From: Planctomycetota bacterium
Lineage (GTDB): Bacteria > Planctomycetota > Planctomycetia > Isosphaerales > Isosphaeraceae
Assembly (NCBI GenBank): GCA_021791715.1
Contig: JAJYWB010000023.1
Span: 1 to 64,000, forward strand
Reading direction: 5' to 3'
Length of the DNA stretch: 64,000 nt
Shown here: positions 62,882 through 64,000 of the stretch, in pieces
How positions within the stretch are numbered: the first letter of the stretch is position 1
How the letters are laid out: every line of letters begins with the position of its first letter
The notes under the pieces: generated by a model
What the model saw: the letters and a program-made list of their open reading frames with translations, nothing else
Database searches by the model: none
Told to the model about the DNA's origin: nothing
Program-made: the position numbers and the translations under genes

Positions 62882-63226
62882 TCAATCTCCCGTCTCGCTC
62901 AGCTTGCGATCGATCGATTTGAGTAATTCGACGATTTCCTTGGAACGCGATTCAATGATGTCCATATGATCACATCGTCTTTTTCTTTGAATGATGGTTT
63001 GTTCCATCTCGACCGCCGCTTTGGCCATGTATTTCAGGTTTCGCTTCACTTCCGCTCGTCGCGCGATCCCTATGTAAAATATCCATGCGATAAACATCGC
63101 CATAAAAACAAGAAGAATCACCGGGAACGATTCGGGCGCCTTCTTACTCGCCTCGTCGGCGAACGCGATCGTCGGAATCATGGAGATAACGATGAACGAA
63201 GCAAGCTTGTTTAAATAACGTTTCAT
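62882..63226 (-). CDS. Small membrane protein with signal peptide and helical tail
   Basis: 114 aa, unrecognised. An N-terminal signal peptide (YLNKLASFIVISMIPTIAFA) is followed by a second hydrophobic helix (about 34-55, FPVILLVFMAMFIAWIFYIG) and a basic, coiled-coil-like C-terminal tail (EMEQTIIQRKRRCDHMDIIESRSKEIVELLKSIDRKL). Unlike its neighbours it uses many A/T-ending codons, which may mean recent acquisition. It lies between the 67-bp repeat and another small membrane gene. Confidence 0.68.
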   Translation of the reverse strand: MKRYLNKLASFIVISMIPTIAFADEASKKAPESFPVILLVFMAMFIAWIFYIGIARRAEVKRNLKYMAKAAVEMEQTIIQRKRRCDHMDIIESRSKEIVELLKSIDRKLSETGD

Positions 63227-63300
63227 GCTTATATTCCCGAATCAATGAACGAGAGGATAACGAATAACACGTCGCCGGCGATCGAAACATTCTCCGCGTT

Positions 63301-63846
63301 TCAAGGCTCGGGCGCGGGCTCTTCGCTTTCCAGGTCGACCGACCCGCCGATCTCGCCGTTCTTCATCAGCATGCCCACCGCGCCGTCGAAACGCCACTTT
63401 TTTCCCTCTCGGGCGAATTGAAACACCGGACCCATACGGTCCCCCGTGCAAACCCAAATCCGATCCGAACCCCGCCGCCACGTTCGAAAATTCTTGCTGA
63501 TCATTCGAGGGATCCCGACGATTCCCCCCCGAGGCGCGAGCCGAAGCGGATGCTTGCTTAGATACCTACTTGTGCATAATTCTTGAGCCGTTTTTAGATC
63601 GGCGGTGTTCGCCGCGTTCAAGAGCCGTTGAAACGCGATCATCGAATCGCGTTCGGGAGCGGTCCACCAGATTTCCAGAATCAAGAGCGAAGCCGCGGCG
63701 ATCGTCACCGCCGCGGCGATCGCGATCAACCGATTTCGAGAAGATCCGCTCGGCTCGATTCCGCCTGAAACCCCGTCTCCAATCCCGGGAACAGACCCGG
63801 AGGGATCGAGCGAAGATGCGAAAGAAAAAGACATAACATCAATCAT
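63301..63846 (-). CDS. Hypothetical protein with one membrane helix
   Basis: 181 aa (in-frame ATG at 63834 also possible). A Ser/Gly/Pro-rich cytoplasmic stretch precedes one helix (about 40-59, LIAIAAAVTIAAASLLILEI); the outer domain contains AFQRLLNAANTADLKTAQELCT and FAREGKKWRFDGAVGMLMKNGE, a pattern reminiscent of NTF2-like/lumazine-binding DUF4878 domains, though not certain. The acidic tail is DLESEEPAPEP. The same strand as the previous gene and the partial gene after it. Confidence 0.7.
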   Translation of the reverse strand: MIDVMSFSFASSLDPSGSVPGIGDGVSGGIEPSGSSRNRLIAIAAAVTIAAASLLILEIWWTAPERDSMIAFQRLLNAANTADLKTAQELCTSRYLSKHPLRLAPRGGIVGIPRMISKNFRTWRRGSDRIWVCTGDRMGPVFQFAREGKKWRFDGAVGMLMKNGEIGGSVDLESEEPAPEP

Positions 63847-63871
63847 TTCTATCTAAATCTTGATTACGTTC

Positions 63872-64000
63872 TTAAACCCCGGTGCGAAGTTTGCGTTTCA
63901 GTTCGTCGCGGATGCGATCGAGCACCGAATCGGCTTTCGCCTGTTCGAGGATCTCGTGGACGACGGTTTTAATGCCTCTCGGGCCCCATTGACACCCCTG
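63872..64000 (-). CDS. 3' end of a gene entering from the right edge
   Basis: The last 42 codons and the TAA stop of a minus-strand gene whose start is beyond 64000. The visible C-terminus includes GPRGIKTVVHEILEQAK, then DSVLDRIRDELKRKL and ends RTGV. Codon use is normal. Too short to identify. Confidence 0.6.
   Translation of the reverse strand, partial: QGCQWGPRGIKTVVHEILEQAKADSVLDRIRDELKRKLRTGV

Overview
The window looks like chromosomal DNA of a planctomycete, probably of the Isosphaerales/Gemmatales side. This is inferred from gene content: two DUF1501 proteins, a DUF1080 (3-keto-disaccharide hydrolase) protein, a DUF1570 peptidase-like protein, a DUF2752 protein, Tat-exported Gfo/Idh/MocA and xylose-isomerase-like proteins, a squalene-cyclase-repeat protein, a Ser/Thr kinase next to a PP2C phosphatase, and Uma2 genes. 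Coding DNA is GC-rich and strikingly full of GATC/CGATCG words; intergenic DNA is often very AT-rich. I found no rRNA, tRNA, CRISPR array, phage or complete insertion sequence.

Layout. 1-2004: 293-bp tandem repeats followed by two minus-strand Uma2 nuclease paralogs that share nearly identical ends but have a diverged middle. 2287-5515: an SDR/DUF2867 protein and an exported oxidoreductase. 5624-10008: a respiratory operon with a sulfite-oxidase-type molybdoenzyme, a small membrane-anchored monohaem cytochrome c, a single-chain cbb3-type oxidase (CcoN-like + CcoO-like + two extra cytochrome c domains in 883 aa) and a 42-aa membrane peptide. 10160-17734: CbiE-CbiT, a BshB1-like deacetylase, PP2C phosphatase, Ser/Thr kinase, DUF1570 protein and homoserine dehydrogenase. 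18106-26333: a 29-aa membrane peptide, a secreted haem-binding-like protein, DUF983 protein, polyphosphate kinase, endonuclease IV, a TIM-barrel isomerase and a HAD hydrolase. 26480-30121: a large carboxypeptidase-regulatory-domain protein and a probable type IV (Mrr-like) restriction enzyme of foreign-looking composition.

30462-38627: aldehyde dehydrogenase, CocE/NonD hydrolase, a Dabb protein, a squalene-cyclase-like protein whose 3' end is repeated four times as a 73-bp tandem array, a lipoprotein, a DUF2752 protein and a possible 28-aa peptide. 38984-43641: four co-directional genes, the last three translationally coupled or nearly so, for sugar or sugar-acid metabolism, ending in a fused two-module ABC permease. 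43642-44633: repeat-rich DNA. 44634-53240: YHS-domain protein, DUF1810, SGNH esterase, DUF1501 protein, YfcE-type phosphoesterase and L-lactate permease. 53512-64000: a Gly/Met-rich exported protein, a 47-aa basic protein, DUF1080, a dihaem cytochrome c, MsrA, a second DUF1501 protein, two small membrane proteins and the 3' end of a further gene.

The most interesting items are (1) the one-polypeptide cbb3 oxidase coupled to a sulfite dehydrogenase pair, with ligand spacing that matches canonical CcoN exactly; (2) a dispersed composite repeat of roughly 200-290 bp, with a conserved TATCCGGAA-type left module, a 113-bp long-hairpin core and an AT-rich right module, present in at least seven more or less complete copies on both strands; (3) the mosaic Uma2 pair; and (4) several very small genes, some with good promoter or ribosome-binding signals.
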